Origin: a candidate division KSB1 bacterium
GTDB taxonomy: Bacteria; Zhuqueibacterota; Zhuqueibacteria; Zhuqueibacterales; Zhuqueibacteraceae
Direction of reading: 5' to 3'
Assembly (NCBI GenBank): GCA_034506255.1
Contig: JAPDPX010000012.1
Coordinates: forward strand, 80,898-144,897
DNA length: 64,000 bases
Below the pieces are notes generated by a model. That model worked only from the letters and a program-made list of their open reading frames with translations. It had not been told where the DNA came from and made no database searches. Below, piece after piece: positions 9,603 to 18,608 of the stretch; positions within the stretch are counted from its first letter, which is position 1, and every line of letters starts with the position of its first letter. The translations under genes and the position numbers were made by a program.

Positions 9603-12212
9603 TTATTTCATCAACAACATTTTGCGGGTTTGCTTGAAATCACCCGCGCTGATGCGGTAGAAATACACGCCGGAGGGCAGGCCGTCGGCATGCACGTCAA
9701 GCGTGTAAGTGCCCGCCGCCTGCACCGCATCGACCAGGGTGCGCACCTTCTGGCCCAGCGCATTGTACAGCGCGAGCTGCACCCGTCCCGTCTGGCGAAG
9801 GGCGTAAGTGATCTTGGTCGAGGGGTTGAAGGGATTGGGATAATTCTGGCTCAGGCGGTAGTGCGCCGGCATGCCGTCGTTGCGATTGTCCGCCACCGCC
9901 GTCGGACTTTCGCGATCACCAATCCAGGTGTAAGTCCAGTTGCGCGGCGACTGCCAGGAATTATCGTTGTTGATGGGCGACAGGGTCAGGATGCCATCGC
10001 GCGTGTTCGGCGCGTCGGAGTCGTGAATGCTGAAGTCGAGCGGGATGCGCATGCCGTTGACCGGGACAAAGGGGGCGTCATCGCCGAAGGTGATGTCAGT
10101 CAGTTTCACGCGCGTCTCGATGATGTAATCGGAGCCAAAGCCTTCGAAGTAGTAATCGCTGGAATCGCGCGTGTAGAGCTGCCGGTTGGAATTGTCGGGG
10201 TGAAACAAGCCATCGTAACGGAACTGCAGGGCATAGTCTGGCTTGGCGCCCCGCAGGCGCGCCGCATGCGGCGGACCGGGCCGGCCGTCATACAGGCCGA
10301 AGAACATCTCGATGGCGTCATCCTCCCACCAGTTGCCGGCGGGATCGTAAGAAAACACATTGTCGATGGCGTCGACCGCGAAGTAGAAATACACGCTGTC
10401 CATCGCCATGTACATGGTGAGGTTCAAATCATCATCGTTGTCGAAAACGCCGATGCCGATGTGGCTGACTGACTTCTTGAAGACGAAGGGTTTGATGCCG
10501 CTGGTTTCCCATTCCGTCAGAATGCCGTCCGCCTTGAATTGCGCCGGCGGCTTGAGCGAGATGGTGGCCACGCCTTTGGCGGTGTTGGTGACGCCGGGGA
10601 AGGAAACGCCGGGCAGACTGACGTTACCCACCTTGTCAGCGGCCGTGACGGCATAGTAGTAGGTCACCTGCTGATCCACCAACGGATAATACAGATAGTG
10701 CACGAACGTCTGGGTGTTTTCGACTATGCCTTCTGCCAGTACTTCCACGCCGGGCGCGTTGATATCGGTGATCGGCTGCTTGCTGGCGTAGACGGTGTAC
10801 TTTTCGCCGGTTTCGTTGGGCACATCCTGCCAGATCACCAGGTTGAAATTGCCCGCGGCATCGGGCACGGCAGCCACGCCTTTGGGAGCAGGCGGCGGTT
10901 CGAAGTCAGTTTGGCGTTTGCCATAGAGTTCGAGATTGTCGAACAGCACCGTGCCGGTGGAGATGGTTCCTTGTATCGCCGGCGCGGCGGAGAAGGCAAA
11001 CTCATACTTCTTCACCTTGTCCCAATCCAGCTTGCCGTTGCCCGGCACGCCCGACCAGCCGGGATTGGAGAAACCGTCCGCATTGGGGGTCACGCCGGTG
11101 CCGCGGTCGTCGAGCGGAATGAGCAGCTTTTTCCAGCCGGCCGCCGCGTCGAGCACGGCGGATGATTCGAAAACCCACTGCTCTTCAGAGTTGTCGCCCT
11201 CGCTGTAGTCGTACAACTGGATGCGAAACACGACATTGCCCGGGCTGCTGGAGGGCACCAGGTTGTTGTAGCGCAGGGTCATGTGGGTGTGGCCCTTCAT
11301 GTCCGGCAGGAAGCTGGTGTCGCTGCCGAATTTCAGGCTGGCAAAACCACCCCAGGATTCGGTGGCATGCACTTTCCAGTCGAATTGGGCCGAGGCAGTC
11401 TCGAAGAAATTCTGGTTGTTATTGGTCACGGTGATGCTGCTGGTTCCGGTGCCCGCAAACGAGGCGGGCATGCTGGCGGTGGTGTCGAAGTAGTTGATCA
11501 CCGGATAGGCATGGCCGGTGAGTTGGAGATGATCGAAATAAATCGTGCCGGTGGAGTTGCCGGAATTCAACCGGTCAGCAGGATTATACAGCGAGCCATC
11601 GATCGACCATTCGATCTTCCAGGCTTTGATCGATTCCAGATCGAGTTGGCCGTTGCCGGCGGCGCCCGCCCAGCCGGGCAGCCACACGCCCTGGTCCGAC
11701 TGCGTGCCGACGTCTTTCAGCGGCAACACCAGCTCGTTCCATCCCGGCTGGGTATCGAGAATGTAGAAATGCGAGTACCAATACTCGGCTTGTGCGATAT
11801 TCGCCAGGGTGCGGTCGGCAACCGGAACATTGCTCACATCTTTCAGGAGAATACGCAGGTGGGTGGTGCCAGGCTTGCTCTGCGGCACGGCGTTGTAATA
11901 CCACATCTTAATGTGAGTGAAAGGGGAAAAGTCAAAAACCGCGGTGCTGTCCGCGCCGTGCATGATGTTGACGTAACCACCCCAACTTTCCGCGGCTTGC
12001 ACCACCCAATCGACTTTGAGCGCGCCGGCGCCCGTCTTGACGAGATCGTTCACGTAGGTCAGTTTCGTGGAGCAGTTCGGTGTGCTCCACGTCATGTTAT
12101 CAAAGACCCAATACCCCGAGTCCGGGGCGGCATCGAAGGTATCCAGCGCCTCCTGCCCAGCGGCCAGGCCGGGAACGAGCAGGAGCAGCAGCAAAAAATT
12201 GTAGCGTCGCAT
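9603..12212 (-). CDS. Secreted multidomain carbohydrate-binding protein with sorting domain
   Basis: An 869-aa secreted protein with no obvious catalytic domain. After a signal peptide (LLLLLLVPGLAAGQ) come two related beta-sandwich modules (about 20-230 and 235-430). Both carry ESWGG and a FDHL/FDNLEL closing strand, resembling CBM11/CIA30-type sugar-binding domains. A fibronectin type III-like domain follows (about 445-550), then a CBM9-like domain (about 570-780: AMDSVYFYFAVDAIDN, WEDDAIEMFF). The sorting domain ends it (SQNYPNPFNPSTKITYAL, SGVYFYRI, KMLLMK). Two ATGs are adjacent; the second (12212) sits six bases after GGAGG. Located between GH3 and GH16 genes, it probably holds glucan at the surface or targets enzymes to it. 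The domain calls are by resemblance. Confidence 0.82.
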   Translation of the reverse strand: MRRYNFLLLLLLVPGLAAGQEALDTFDAAPDSGYWVFDNMTWSTPNCSTKLTYVNDLVKTGAGALKVDWVVQAAESWGGYVNIMHGADSTAVFDFSPFTHIKMWYYNAVPQSKPGTTHLRILLKDVSNVPVADRTLANIAQAEYWYSHFYILDTQPGWNELVLPLKDVGTQSDQGVWLPGWAGAAGNGQLDLESIKAWKIEWSIDGSLYNPADRLNSGNSTGTIYFDHLQLTGHAYPVINYFDTTASMPASFAGTGTSSITVTNNNQNFFETASAQFDWKVHATESWGGFASLKFGSDTSFLPDMKGHTHMTLRYNNLVPSSSPGNVVFRIQLYDYSEGDNSEEQWVFESSAVLDAAAGWKKLLIPLDDRGTGVTPNADGFSNPGWSGVPGNGKLDWDKVKKYEFAFSAAPAIQGTISTGTVLFDNLELYGKRQTDFEPPPAPKGVAAVPDAAGNFNLVIWQDVPNETGEKYTVYASKQPITDINAPGVEVLAEGIVENTQTFVHYLYYPLVDQQVTYYYAVTAADKVGNVSLPGVSFPGVTNTAKGVATISLKPPAQFKADGILTEWETSGIKPFVFKKSVSHIGIGVFDNDDDLNLTMYMAMDSVYFYFAVDAIDNVFSYDPAGNWWEDDAIEMFFGLYDGRPGPPHAARLRGAKPDYALQFRYDGLFHPDNSNRQLYTRDSSDYYFEGFGSDYIIETRVKLTDITFGDDAPFVPVNGMRIPLDFSIHDSDAPNTRDGILTLSPINNDNSWQSPRNWTYTWIGDRESPTAVADNRNDGMPAHYRLSQNYPNPFNPSTKITYALRQTGRVQLALYNALGQKVRTLVDAVQAAGTYTLDVHADGLPSGVYFYRISAGDFKQTRKMLLMK

Positions 12213-12428
12213 CATTACCCTCCACGCTAAAATTGATGAACAGACTCGTGACTTGAAAAAATTTGTTGCCAGCGAAATCTTGGCTTATCACCTCCTTTTG
12301 CTTGTCAGTTTTGGGGAAGAGCTGCACCCAACCCGCCAAACAAACGGGGCCGCAACAGCTTTTCACTTTTGGGTTCCCATGTCTCGTGGACAAAATTCCA
12401 ACGGGATGGCAGGGCGTTTTTACAGGGC

Positions 12429-14687
12429 TTATTCCAGCATAAAATTCCGTGACAGACCGCCGACGGCAACCCGGAATTCGCCCGGCTCGACCACCGGCTT
12501 GTTGTCGCGCCCGATAAAAGCGAAATCCTGCGGCTGCAACGTGAACGTCACGGTCCGGCTCTCACCCGGCGCCAGATCAATCTTCTCAAAACGTTTGAGG
12601 CGCTTGTTGTGCGGCGTGACCGAGGCGTACAAGTCGGTGAGATAAAGCTGCACAACCTCCCGGCCGGCCCGCGTGCCGGTGTTCTGCACGATGACGCGCA
12701 CGTTCAATTTTTCGCCCATCTTGAGGGTGGCGGGCGAGAGCGTCAAATCACGGTATTCGAACGTGGTGTAGCTCAACCCGTAACCAAAGGGGAATTGCGG
12801 CCGATAGACGTGATGTTCGCTGGCATTCTCGCTGGACTTGTGATCATACAACGTCAGGTCGTTGGGGTGGCGCGGATAGGTGATGGGCAGCCTGCCGGAG
12901 GGATTCACCTCGCCGGCCAAAACCTCGGCGATGGCCGTGCCGCCCTGCATGCCGGGAAGAAATGCCGCCAGGATCGCCGCACTTTTCTCTTCAATCTCAC
13001 GAATCAGACGCGGCCGGCCCTGCACCAGCACCAGAATCACCGGTTTGCCGGTCTGCTGCAGTGCCTGCGCCAGCTCGAGCTGGGCGCGCGGCAGGCTCAA
13101 ATCCGTGATGTTGCCGGGAGATTCACAATAAGCCTCTTCACCCAGACAGACGACCACCGCCTGCGCTGCCTGTGCCGCTTGAACGGCAGCGGCCACGTCG
13201 ATGAGCTTGTCATAACTCGCGCCCGGCACATACGTGACATTTTGCCTGCCGAATTTTTCCTGCAACGCTTCCAGAATGGTGTGATACTCATGGGGATAAA
13301 GCGACTCCTCATTGCCCTGCCAGGTGATGGTCCAGCCGCTGTTGAGCACGCTCAGCTTGTTGGCGGTCGGGCCGGTGACCAGCAACCGGGTTTGCGGCAC
13401 CAGCGGCAGCAGGTTGTCCTGGTTCTTGAGCAGGATCAACGATTCACGTGCGGCCTGCAGCGCCACGGCGCGGAACTCCGGCGCGGCGAACCCGGCCCGC
13501 AGTGTCTTGTCGGGATAGGGATTGTCGAACAAGCCGAGCGCGAATTTCACGCGCAGAATGCGGCCGACCGCTTCATCGATGCGGCGCATGGGCACCGCGC
13601 CCTCGCGCACCAGGGCGAGCAGGTGATTATAAAAACTAAAATCAAGCGGCACCATGCTCATGTCAATCCCGGCCATCACCGCCTGGCGCACCGCCTCCTT
13701 GGGCGTGGCCGCCACCCGCTCGCGCGTATGCAGGTTGATGATGTCCTGCCAATCCGACACCACAAAGCCCTGGAAGCCGAGCTCGCCGCGCAGTAATTCC
13801 GTCAAATAATAATGGCTGGCATGCAGCGGCACGCCGTTGATTTCAGACGAATTGACCATCACCGTGTGCGCGCCGGCCGCAATGGCAGCCTGAAAGGTGG
13901 GCAGAAAATACTCGCGCAACATGATCTCGGGAATGTAGGCGGGTGTGCGATCCTTGCCGGTGAGCGGGAAGCTGTAACCCAGATAATGCTTCAGGCAGGC
14001 TGCCACCTTGTCTTTGCGGTTGATCTGATTATCCTCTCCTTCCAGGCCCTTGACGTAAGCAACTGCCATGACCCGCGCGAGATGGGGATCTTCGCCAAAA
14101 GTTTCAAACAAGCGCGGCCACAGCGGCTGCCGGCCAATATCCAAAACGGGATTGAAATTCCACGGGATGCCGCTGGCGCGCACCTCATAGGCCGTGATGA
14201 TGCCCTCCTGTTTGACCAGCTCCGGATTCCAGGTGGCGGCCATGCCGAGATGCTGCGGAAAGATGGTCGCCCCGATGGTGTAATTCGCGCCGTGAATGGC
14301 ATCGATGCCGTAGATGACTGGAATCTTCAAGCGCGTCTCCCGCGTCGCGACCTCTTGAATCTGTGTGATGATCTCATGCCAGTTGTCCAGCGAGTAGGCC
14401 GAGCCCATCACGTTCAAAATCGATCCCACGTGATAATCCTTGATGGCGGTGCGCAGCTTGGCGGGATCAAGCTGGTGGGGCTTGCCGGGGGTTTGTGTAT
14501 CCCTGGAAACCACGTCGATGGTCACCTGCGTCATCTGCCCGACTTTTTCTTCAACCGTCATTTGCGACAACAATCGCTTCACTTGCGCGGTGTAATCGGG
14601 GCGGGAATGATTCTGGCCATAAGCGGGGGCGAGACCGAGAACTACGGCACTCGCAAGCAGGAGTAAAGAATGGCGGGAAGTCGTCAT
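12429..14687 (-). CDS. Glycoside hydrolase family 3 beta-glucosidase
   Basis: A 752-aa beta-glucosidase of the BglX type. It has a signal peptide (1-24, ending AYGQ), a GH3 N-terminal barrel (about 30-390) and nucleophile D312 in GFVVSDWQD. KHYLGY and YGIDAIHG motifs line the active site. The GH3 C-terminal alpha/beta domain covers about 410-620, and a C-terminal fibronectin-like domain (HNKRLKRFEKIDLAPGES) ends at 752. Unlike its neighbours it has no sorting domain, so it is likely periplasmic and cleaves imported oligosaccharides to glucose. The start has AAGGA seven bases upstream. It leads the string of five glycan genes going left. A pair of palindromic operators lies 216-253 bp upstream. 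Confidence 0.95.
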   Translation of the reverse strand: MTTSRHSLLLLASAVVLGLAPAYGQNHSRPDYTAQVKRLLSQMTVEEKVGQMTQVTIDVVSRDTQTPGKPHQLDPAKLRTAIKDYHVGSILNVMGSAYSLDNWHEIITQIQEVATRETRLKIPVIYGIDAIHGANYTIGATIFPQHLGMAATWNPELVKQEGIITAYEVRASGIPWNFNPVLDIGRQPLWPRLFETFGEDPHLARVMAVAYVKGLEGEDNQINRKDKVAACLKHYLGYSFPLTGKDRTPAYIPEIMLREYFLPTFQAAIAAGAHTVMVNSSEINGVPLHASHYYLTELLRGELGFQGFVVSDWQDIINLHTRERVAATPKEAVRQAVMAGIDMSMVPLDFSFYNHLLALVREGAVPMRRIDEAVGRILRVKFALGLFDNPYPDKTLRAGFAAPEFRAVALQAARESLILLKNQDNLLPLVPQTRLLVTGPTANKLSVLNSGWTITWQGNEESLYPHEYHTILEALQEKFGRQNVTYVPGASYDKLIDVAAAVQAAQAAQAVVVCLGEEAYCESPGNITDLSLPRAQLELAQALQQTGKPVILVLVQGRPRLIREIEEKSAAILAAFLPGMQGGTAIAEVLAGEVNPSGRLPITYPRHPNDLTLYDHKSSENASEHHVYRPQFPFGYGLSYTTFEYRDLTLSPATLKMGEKLNVRVIVQNTGTRAGREVVQLYLTDLYASVTPHNKRLKRFEKIDLAPGESRTVTFTLQPQDFAFIGRDNKPVVEPGEFRVAVGGLSRNFMLE

Positions 14688-14902
14688 CGTTCATCCTTGC
14701 CTGGAATCGCAACACAACTCACGCGGGCCCAGGCGGCAGTTGCTCGAGTGAGTCAGAGGGATTTGGCGGCGCGCCGCCGGAATCGGAAACCGGGAATTGA
14801 TTTGATACACAATCGACAAAAATTGCGCCACCTTCCTGGCAGAAAGCAGCTTTTGATATTAAACAGCTTAAGTTCGACAGAACGCTCCGAGCAAAGAAAA
14901 AT

Positions 14903-14940
14903 TTATCAATTTGATAATGCCGCTGTTATAAATTTGATAA
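14903..14940. promoter_or_regulatory. Tandem palindromic operator pair upstream of GH3 gene
   Basis: TTATCAATTTGATAA (14903-14917) is a perfect 7-bp inverted repeat around one base. A second, near-palindromic copy, TTATAAATTTGATAA, is at 14926-14940, 23 bp away (about two helix turns). The same pair layout occurs upstream of the symporter gene (23918-23954). Binding by a shared repressor or activator is inferred. Confidence 0.6.
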
Positions 14941-15229
14941 TCTGCACTGCAAGTCCGCAAAGCCGGCGGCACAGCAAGATAGGGCGGCGTTGGAAGCAGC
15001 CCCCAAAATCCTCTCCAGAGAATGCAATCCCATGAAAAAGGCGCTTTCGGGAAATGCTTCACTCTTCTTGAGGGTGGAGTCCTACAAAAAAAAGCTTTTT
15101 CGTGGGAGTGTATCTTCGTGGCAGAACAAAGGCAGCGGTTTCTCCGCAATCGCCACGAAATACCCACAGGCAGACAGGGATGTCTGCGCTGCGTTTATCA
15201 CGAAAACTGCAGGCCTGCCCCGGCCACGA

Positions 15230-15437
15230 AAATGAAGCCCCACGGGAAAAGCCATTTCGTGGGAGTCCATCTTCGTGTGAGAAAAGACGAGGCGCCTGCG
15301 GCAAATGGGCGAATGTCGCAGTCCGGGCCTCTTCACATTCGAAAAAGGTTTTGCTTGAGTTCGAATGGAATAACTGGCGGAGTTCTGTGAACACGTCATT
15401 TCCTCCGGGCAACCGCAGGCCAGCAGGCAAAATTCAG
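15230..15437. repeat. Dispersed repeat, copy 1 (ends GCAAAATTCAG)
   Basis: About 200 bp align with 18000-18213. Shared blocks include GCCATTTCGTGGGAGTCCA, GCGCCTGCGGCAAA/CGCCTGCGGCAAAC, CACATTCGAAAAAG and AATAACTGGCGGAG. The right end GCAAAATTCAG is the same as the MITE-like ends elsewhere in the window. Confidence 0.65.
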
Positions 15438-15613
15438 ATACCACGAACAGACTGGTTCTCTGTCGATTTGTGTGGGCAAATCGTAATGCGGCATGCGGCC
15501 CTGAACCAATTCTCTGGACGCTGATCGACGCCGTGTCGCGCTGATTTTTATCAGTGGCAGGCTGGACAAAGCGGCGTCGCCAAAATCTCTGCGGCCGGAA
15601 TAGTGTCTTCAGG

Positions 15614-15711
15614 GTAATTTGCCATGCCGCGCGCGGCACCCATCAGAATGAAAATGAGCTTTCGTAGTAGTGCCTTTCAGGCACCGACCTTAAAGTGTCT
15701 ACTACAAAAGT
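15614..15711. repeat. Dispersed hairpin repeat, copy 1
   Basis: About 100 bp match 30501-30590, including CGCGCGGCACCC, AAAATGAGCTTTC and GTCTACTACAAAAGT. It can fold through GTGCC-TGAAA-GGCAC on the minus strand, just after the SGNH-TPR stop codon, and could act as a terminator for that gene. Confidence 0.6.
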
Positions 15712-15716
15712 GCTGT

Positions 15717-17726
15717 TCATTGCGCCGGCGGTCGCAATCTTTGCAGAAACACCCTGGCCGGCTGGAAAGTGGGATCTTCGCGCAGCAAGCCGGTCAGGAG
15801 CTCGGCAGCCCGGGCCGGGTCACCGGCATCGGCATGAAACCCGGCGAGATAAAATTTCGCATTTTGCCGTTCCTGGTGAGTGAGATCAGCTTGTTCGAGC
15901 GCCGCCCGCATCGTTTCACATGCCGCCGCGAGCTTTTGCTGGCGCCATTGTGCGATCGCGATTTGGTAAAGCAACATGCCTTTGTGGTCGGAGTATGGCA
16001 GGGTTTTCCGAAGGTAGAATTCCCGCATATCCCACGCGCCCTCCTGCTCGTAGGTCCTGGCCACCTGCTGGTAGGGATAAGGATCCTCCGGTGCGAAGAC
16101 ACTGACCGCCAGATATTCCCGGCGTGCCCGTGCGAAATTGCCCCGCTGCCAATAGACTTCCGCCATGCGATAATGCGCCCGCGACCAGACATTGTCCCTC
16201 AGCAAATAATCCCGGACAATGGGCAGGGTGGCGGGATCGCCATAAGGCCGGTAGTCGTGGAATGAGACCGGCTTCTCCGGGAAAGGCCAGCGATGCGTCA
16301 TTTCGAGAATCTTCATCAGGCCGATGTCCCAATCGAGGTCGGTGACATAATAAGGCTGATCCGCCGGCTGAAACTGCGGCACCGGATCGGTCAGCCACCC
16401 GCCGGCACGAATGGCCTCGTAAAAGCCGGTGGCCATGAGATAATAGCCCGGAGGATTGGGATGGAGATGATCGACGAGCAGGTTGTTGCCCAGCAGTCCC
16501 TGCGGTGAACGCTGCGCCAGCCGGGAGCGGAGATCAACGCAATGGGCGCGGTACTTCCGTGCCAGCGCCGCGATGATTTGATTGACCTCTTCGCTGGCGC
16601 GAAAGCGAATGAGATCGCGGTCTTTCGCACCGGTGAAGAAATGCAGGGCGGCGGTTGAATCGCCCAGGCCGGCGCTGGCCAAACCGCGTTTATACCACAG
16701 CACCGCCGCGCTGGAATCCTCCAGCCAGGCGGTGCGATAGGCGCTTTCACTTTCCGCGAACCGGCGCTGCTGCAGCAGGCTGTCGCCGCGGGCCAGGGCC
16801 TGCTGGTAGCGCGCACGGGCGTCCGCGGGCAGGGCCGGTTGTTCGCTGGCGAAGGGGGGCAGGTCGCGCAGGTTCGAGAAGAGCGTGCCGATCAAAACCG
16901 GCACGCCGCGGCGCGCGCATTCCCGCAAAATCAAAGCGAGATTGTCTTGAAAATTGGCCAGCGTGCGCCGGTATTTCGGCGAGCCGAACACAATGGCCTG
17001 GTCGCCAATGACATTGGCCATCAACGAGGGTGGGCGGGCATTTTGTTCTGCTGCGGGCCGCAGCCACGAGATCAAACGCCGCAGCATCTGCACCACATGC
17101 AGCTTGTGCAGCTTCAGGTATGTTCGGATCAGCCTGCCATTCTGCCCCAGCGAGATGGTCGAGGCGCTGCCATAGGCGCCGTAAAACTCGTTGTGCCCCA
17201 TGTAGATGATGATCATATCCGGCTGGAGCGCCAGCATCTCGGGCAGCAGATCGACCACCGTGAAACTGTTGACCGCGGAGATGCCGGCGTTGAGCACTTC
17301 GAAGCGGCGCTGCGGATAGGTTTGCGCCAGCAAATAACGAAGCTGCACCGGAAAGGGAACATTGCAATCAAAGGGAAAACCCGCAGTGGTGGAGCCGCCC
17401 ACGCAGAAGATGCGAAAAACCTCCGGGCCTTTGTGCTTGACGAAGAGATCGGGCTGCATGCCCGGCACGGTTACCCGCGCGGGATCGAAATAGCGCTTCG
17501 CCACCCATTGGTTGAGTTGATAGCAGGACTTGCCGGCCCTGACGGTTTCCAAAACAAAAGGCTCGGGCGCAAAGGCACCCAGCAGCCGCAGACCTGCCTC
17601 CGCCAGCGCCAGCAGCAGGATTGGCACGAGACCCAGCAGGATCCTGAACACGCGTTGGTGCGCCTTGCCGGGCGAAGCTGCGGGTTTGGTGACAGCAAGT
17701 TTGGAGTGACGGGCTCGTTTGGTCAT
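15717..17726 (-). CDS. Membrane-anchored SGNH hydrolase with TPR-like helices
   Basis: A 669-aa protein with one N-terminal transmembrane segment (about 27-45, RILLGLVPILLLALAEAGL). A GDSL/SGNH-type esterase fold follows, with the Ser block in CVGGSTTAGFPFD, GHNEFYG (the N/G block) and the catalytic DHLHP far downstream. TPR-like helices are inserted between these blocks (about 300-390) and follow them (about 520-669). This arrangement occurs in uncharacterised FCB-group proteins. An acyl-ester substrate, possibly acetylated glycan, is inferred. The frame is open from a TTG at 17789, but ATG 17726 has GGAG upstream and gives a normal anchor. A MITE-like element ends 35 bp upstream of this start, so its promoter may lie in or beyond that element. 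Confidence 0.8.
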   Translation of the reverse strand: MTKRARHSKLAVTKPAASPGKAHQRVFRILLGLVPILLLALAEAGLRLLGAFAPEPFVLETVRAGKSCYQLNQWVAKRYFDPARVTVPGMQPDLFVKHKGPEVFRIFCVGGSTTAGFPFDCNVPFPVQLRYLLAQTYPQRRFEVLNAGISAVNSFTVVDLLPEMLALQPDMIIIYMGHNEFYGAYGSASTISLGQNGRLIRTYLKLHKLHVVQMLRRLISWLRPAAEQNARPPSLMANVIGDQAIVFGSPKYRRTLANFQDNLALILRECARRGVPVLIGTLFSNLRDLPPFASEQPALPADARARYQQALARGDSLLQQRRFAESESAYRTAWLEDSSAAVLWYKRGLASAGLGDSTAALHFFTGAKDRDLIRFRASEEVNQIIAALARKYRAHCVDLRSRLAQRSPQGLLGNNLLVDHLHPNPPGYYLMATGFYEAIRAGGWLTDPVPQFQPADQPYYVTDLDWDIGLMKILEMTHRWPFPEKPVSFHDYRPYGDPATLPIVRDYLLRDNVWSRAHYRMAEVYWQRGNFARARREYLAVSVFAPEDPYPYQQVARTYEQEGAWDMREFYLRKTLPYSDHKGMLLYQIAIAQWRQQKLAAACETMRAALEQADLTHQERQNAKFYLAGFHADAGDPARAAELLTGLLREDPTFQPARVFLQRLRPPAQ

Positions 17727-17760
17727 GGACGCTCGGCTCCTGGCAGGGACTCTGGAATAA

Positions 17761-17944
17761 ACCTGACTTTTGCAGCGAAGCTGGCCCAATCCGCGAGAGA
17801 CGCCGTTTTAATCGTGACGCACAGGGCCCGAGGGGGTGGTGCCTAAAAAATTTTGCCGGCAAACATGCGGTCAACTCCAGCAGGGGTGCACGTCACCCAC
17901 GCCCTTTCTTCCGGACAACGGCAAGCCAGCATGCAAAATTCAGG
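17761..17944. mobile_element. Short MITE-like element (184 bp)
   Basis: It is bounded by ACCTGACTTTTGC (17761-17773) and GCAAAATTCAGG (17933-17944), inverted ends of the family at 36255, 49099 and 61475, with one mismatch. The inner sequence GGTGGTGCCTAAAAAATTTT and the ACTCC motif match the longer copies. It lies directly upstream of the SGNH-TPR gene. Confidence 0.65.
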
Positions 17945-17999
17945 CAGCACAACAGCGATTCAACCCTCCGTGTCAGGATCAAACACAAACAATCCACCT

Positions 18000-18213
18000 A
18001 CGAAAGCAGAAATCCCGTGGAAAAAGCCATTTCGTGGGAGTCCAGTTTTGTGGGCGAGAAGCCGTGACGCCTGCGGCAAACGGGCGAACTGCGCAATCAG
18101 GGCTTCGCCACATTCGAAAAAGATCCTGCCTGACTTCGGACGGAATAACTGGCGGAGCTTGGTGAACACGCCATTTCTTCCAGGGAACAGCAAGCCGCAT
18201 GCAACATTCAGGT
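18000..18213. repeat. Dispersed repeat, copy 2
   Basis: Partner of 15230-15437; it ends in GCAACATTCAGG, a one-base variant of the MITE end. Together with the element at 17761 and about 400 bp without recognisable genes it fills the gap 17727-18608. Confidence 0.6.
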
Positions 18214-18608
18214 TGCATCTGCCTTCCTCGGCGAAAATCTGTGTCCCAAATCTTCGCGACTATGATTGTCATTTCCGCTTAGTCTCTTCTGTTCGAAAAC
18301 GTTTCAACCGCGGCAGCGCCGGGGTTTCCCAAACGGCGAGGCTCATGAAAAAACCGGGGAATTCGAAGCAACGGCCGGGGCGTTGCAGGAACCGCCGTTG
18401 CAAAGGCGGCAATTGGGGATGGCGGTTTGCTCGTATCTTCAAGGTGAAATCTCTGCAGGGGGAGCAAAACGATTCATGCGAAGACGCCGGGCTGCAAAGT
18501 TCCTGCAAAGGAGGCCTCCGCGGACGCTTTGCACCTTTGTGACCCGGCGTGCATTTTTGCTTTTTGCTGCCGCCTGGTGCGGCTCGGGCATGCCCCGGTC
18601 ATGGCGTG
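18214..18608. other. Gene-free stretch downstream of CotH-like gene
   Basis: About 395 bp without a convincing gene. Short GC-rich ORFs on both strands overlap one another and lack ribosome-binding sites. I see no terminator. Confidence 0.4.

Larger units (their letters stand above)
14688..15716. other. Gene-free gap with operators and dispersed repeats
   Basis: This kilobase holds the GH3 upstream region with its operator pair, one copy of a roughly 200-bp dispersed repeat (15230-15437) and one copy of a roughly 100-bp hairpin repeat (15614-15711). ORFs here run through repeats and overlap each other on both strands; none looks real. Confidence 0.6.

Noticed and set aside
8429..9637. 402-codon plus-strand frame opposite GH16
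   Set aside because: Antisense shadow of a gene with clear GH16 motifs.
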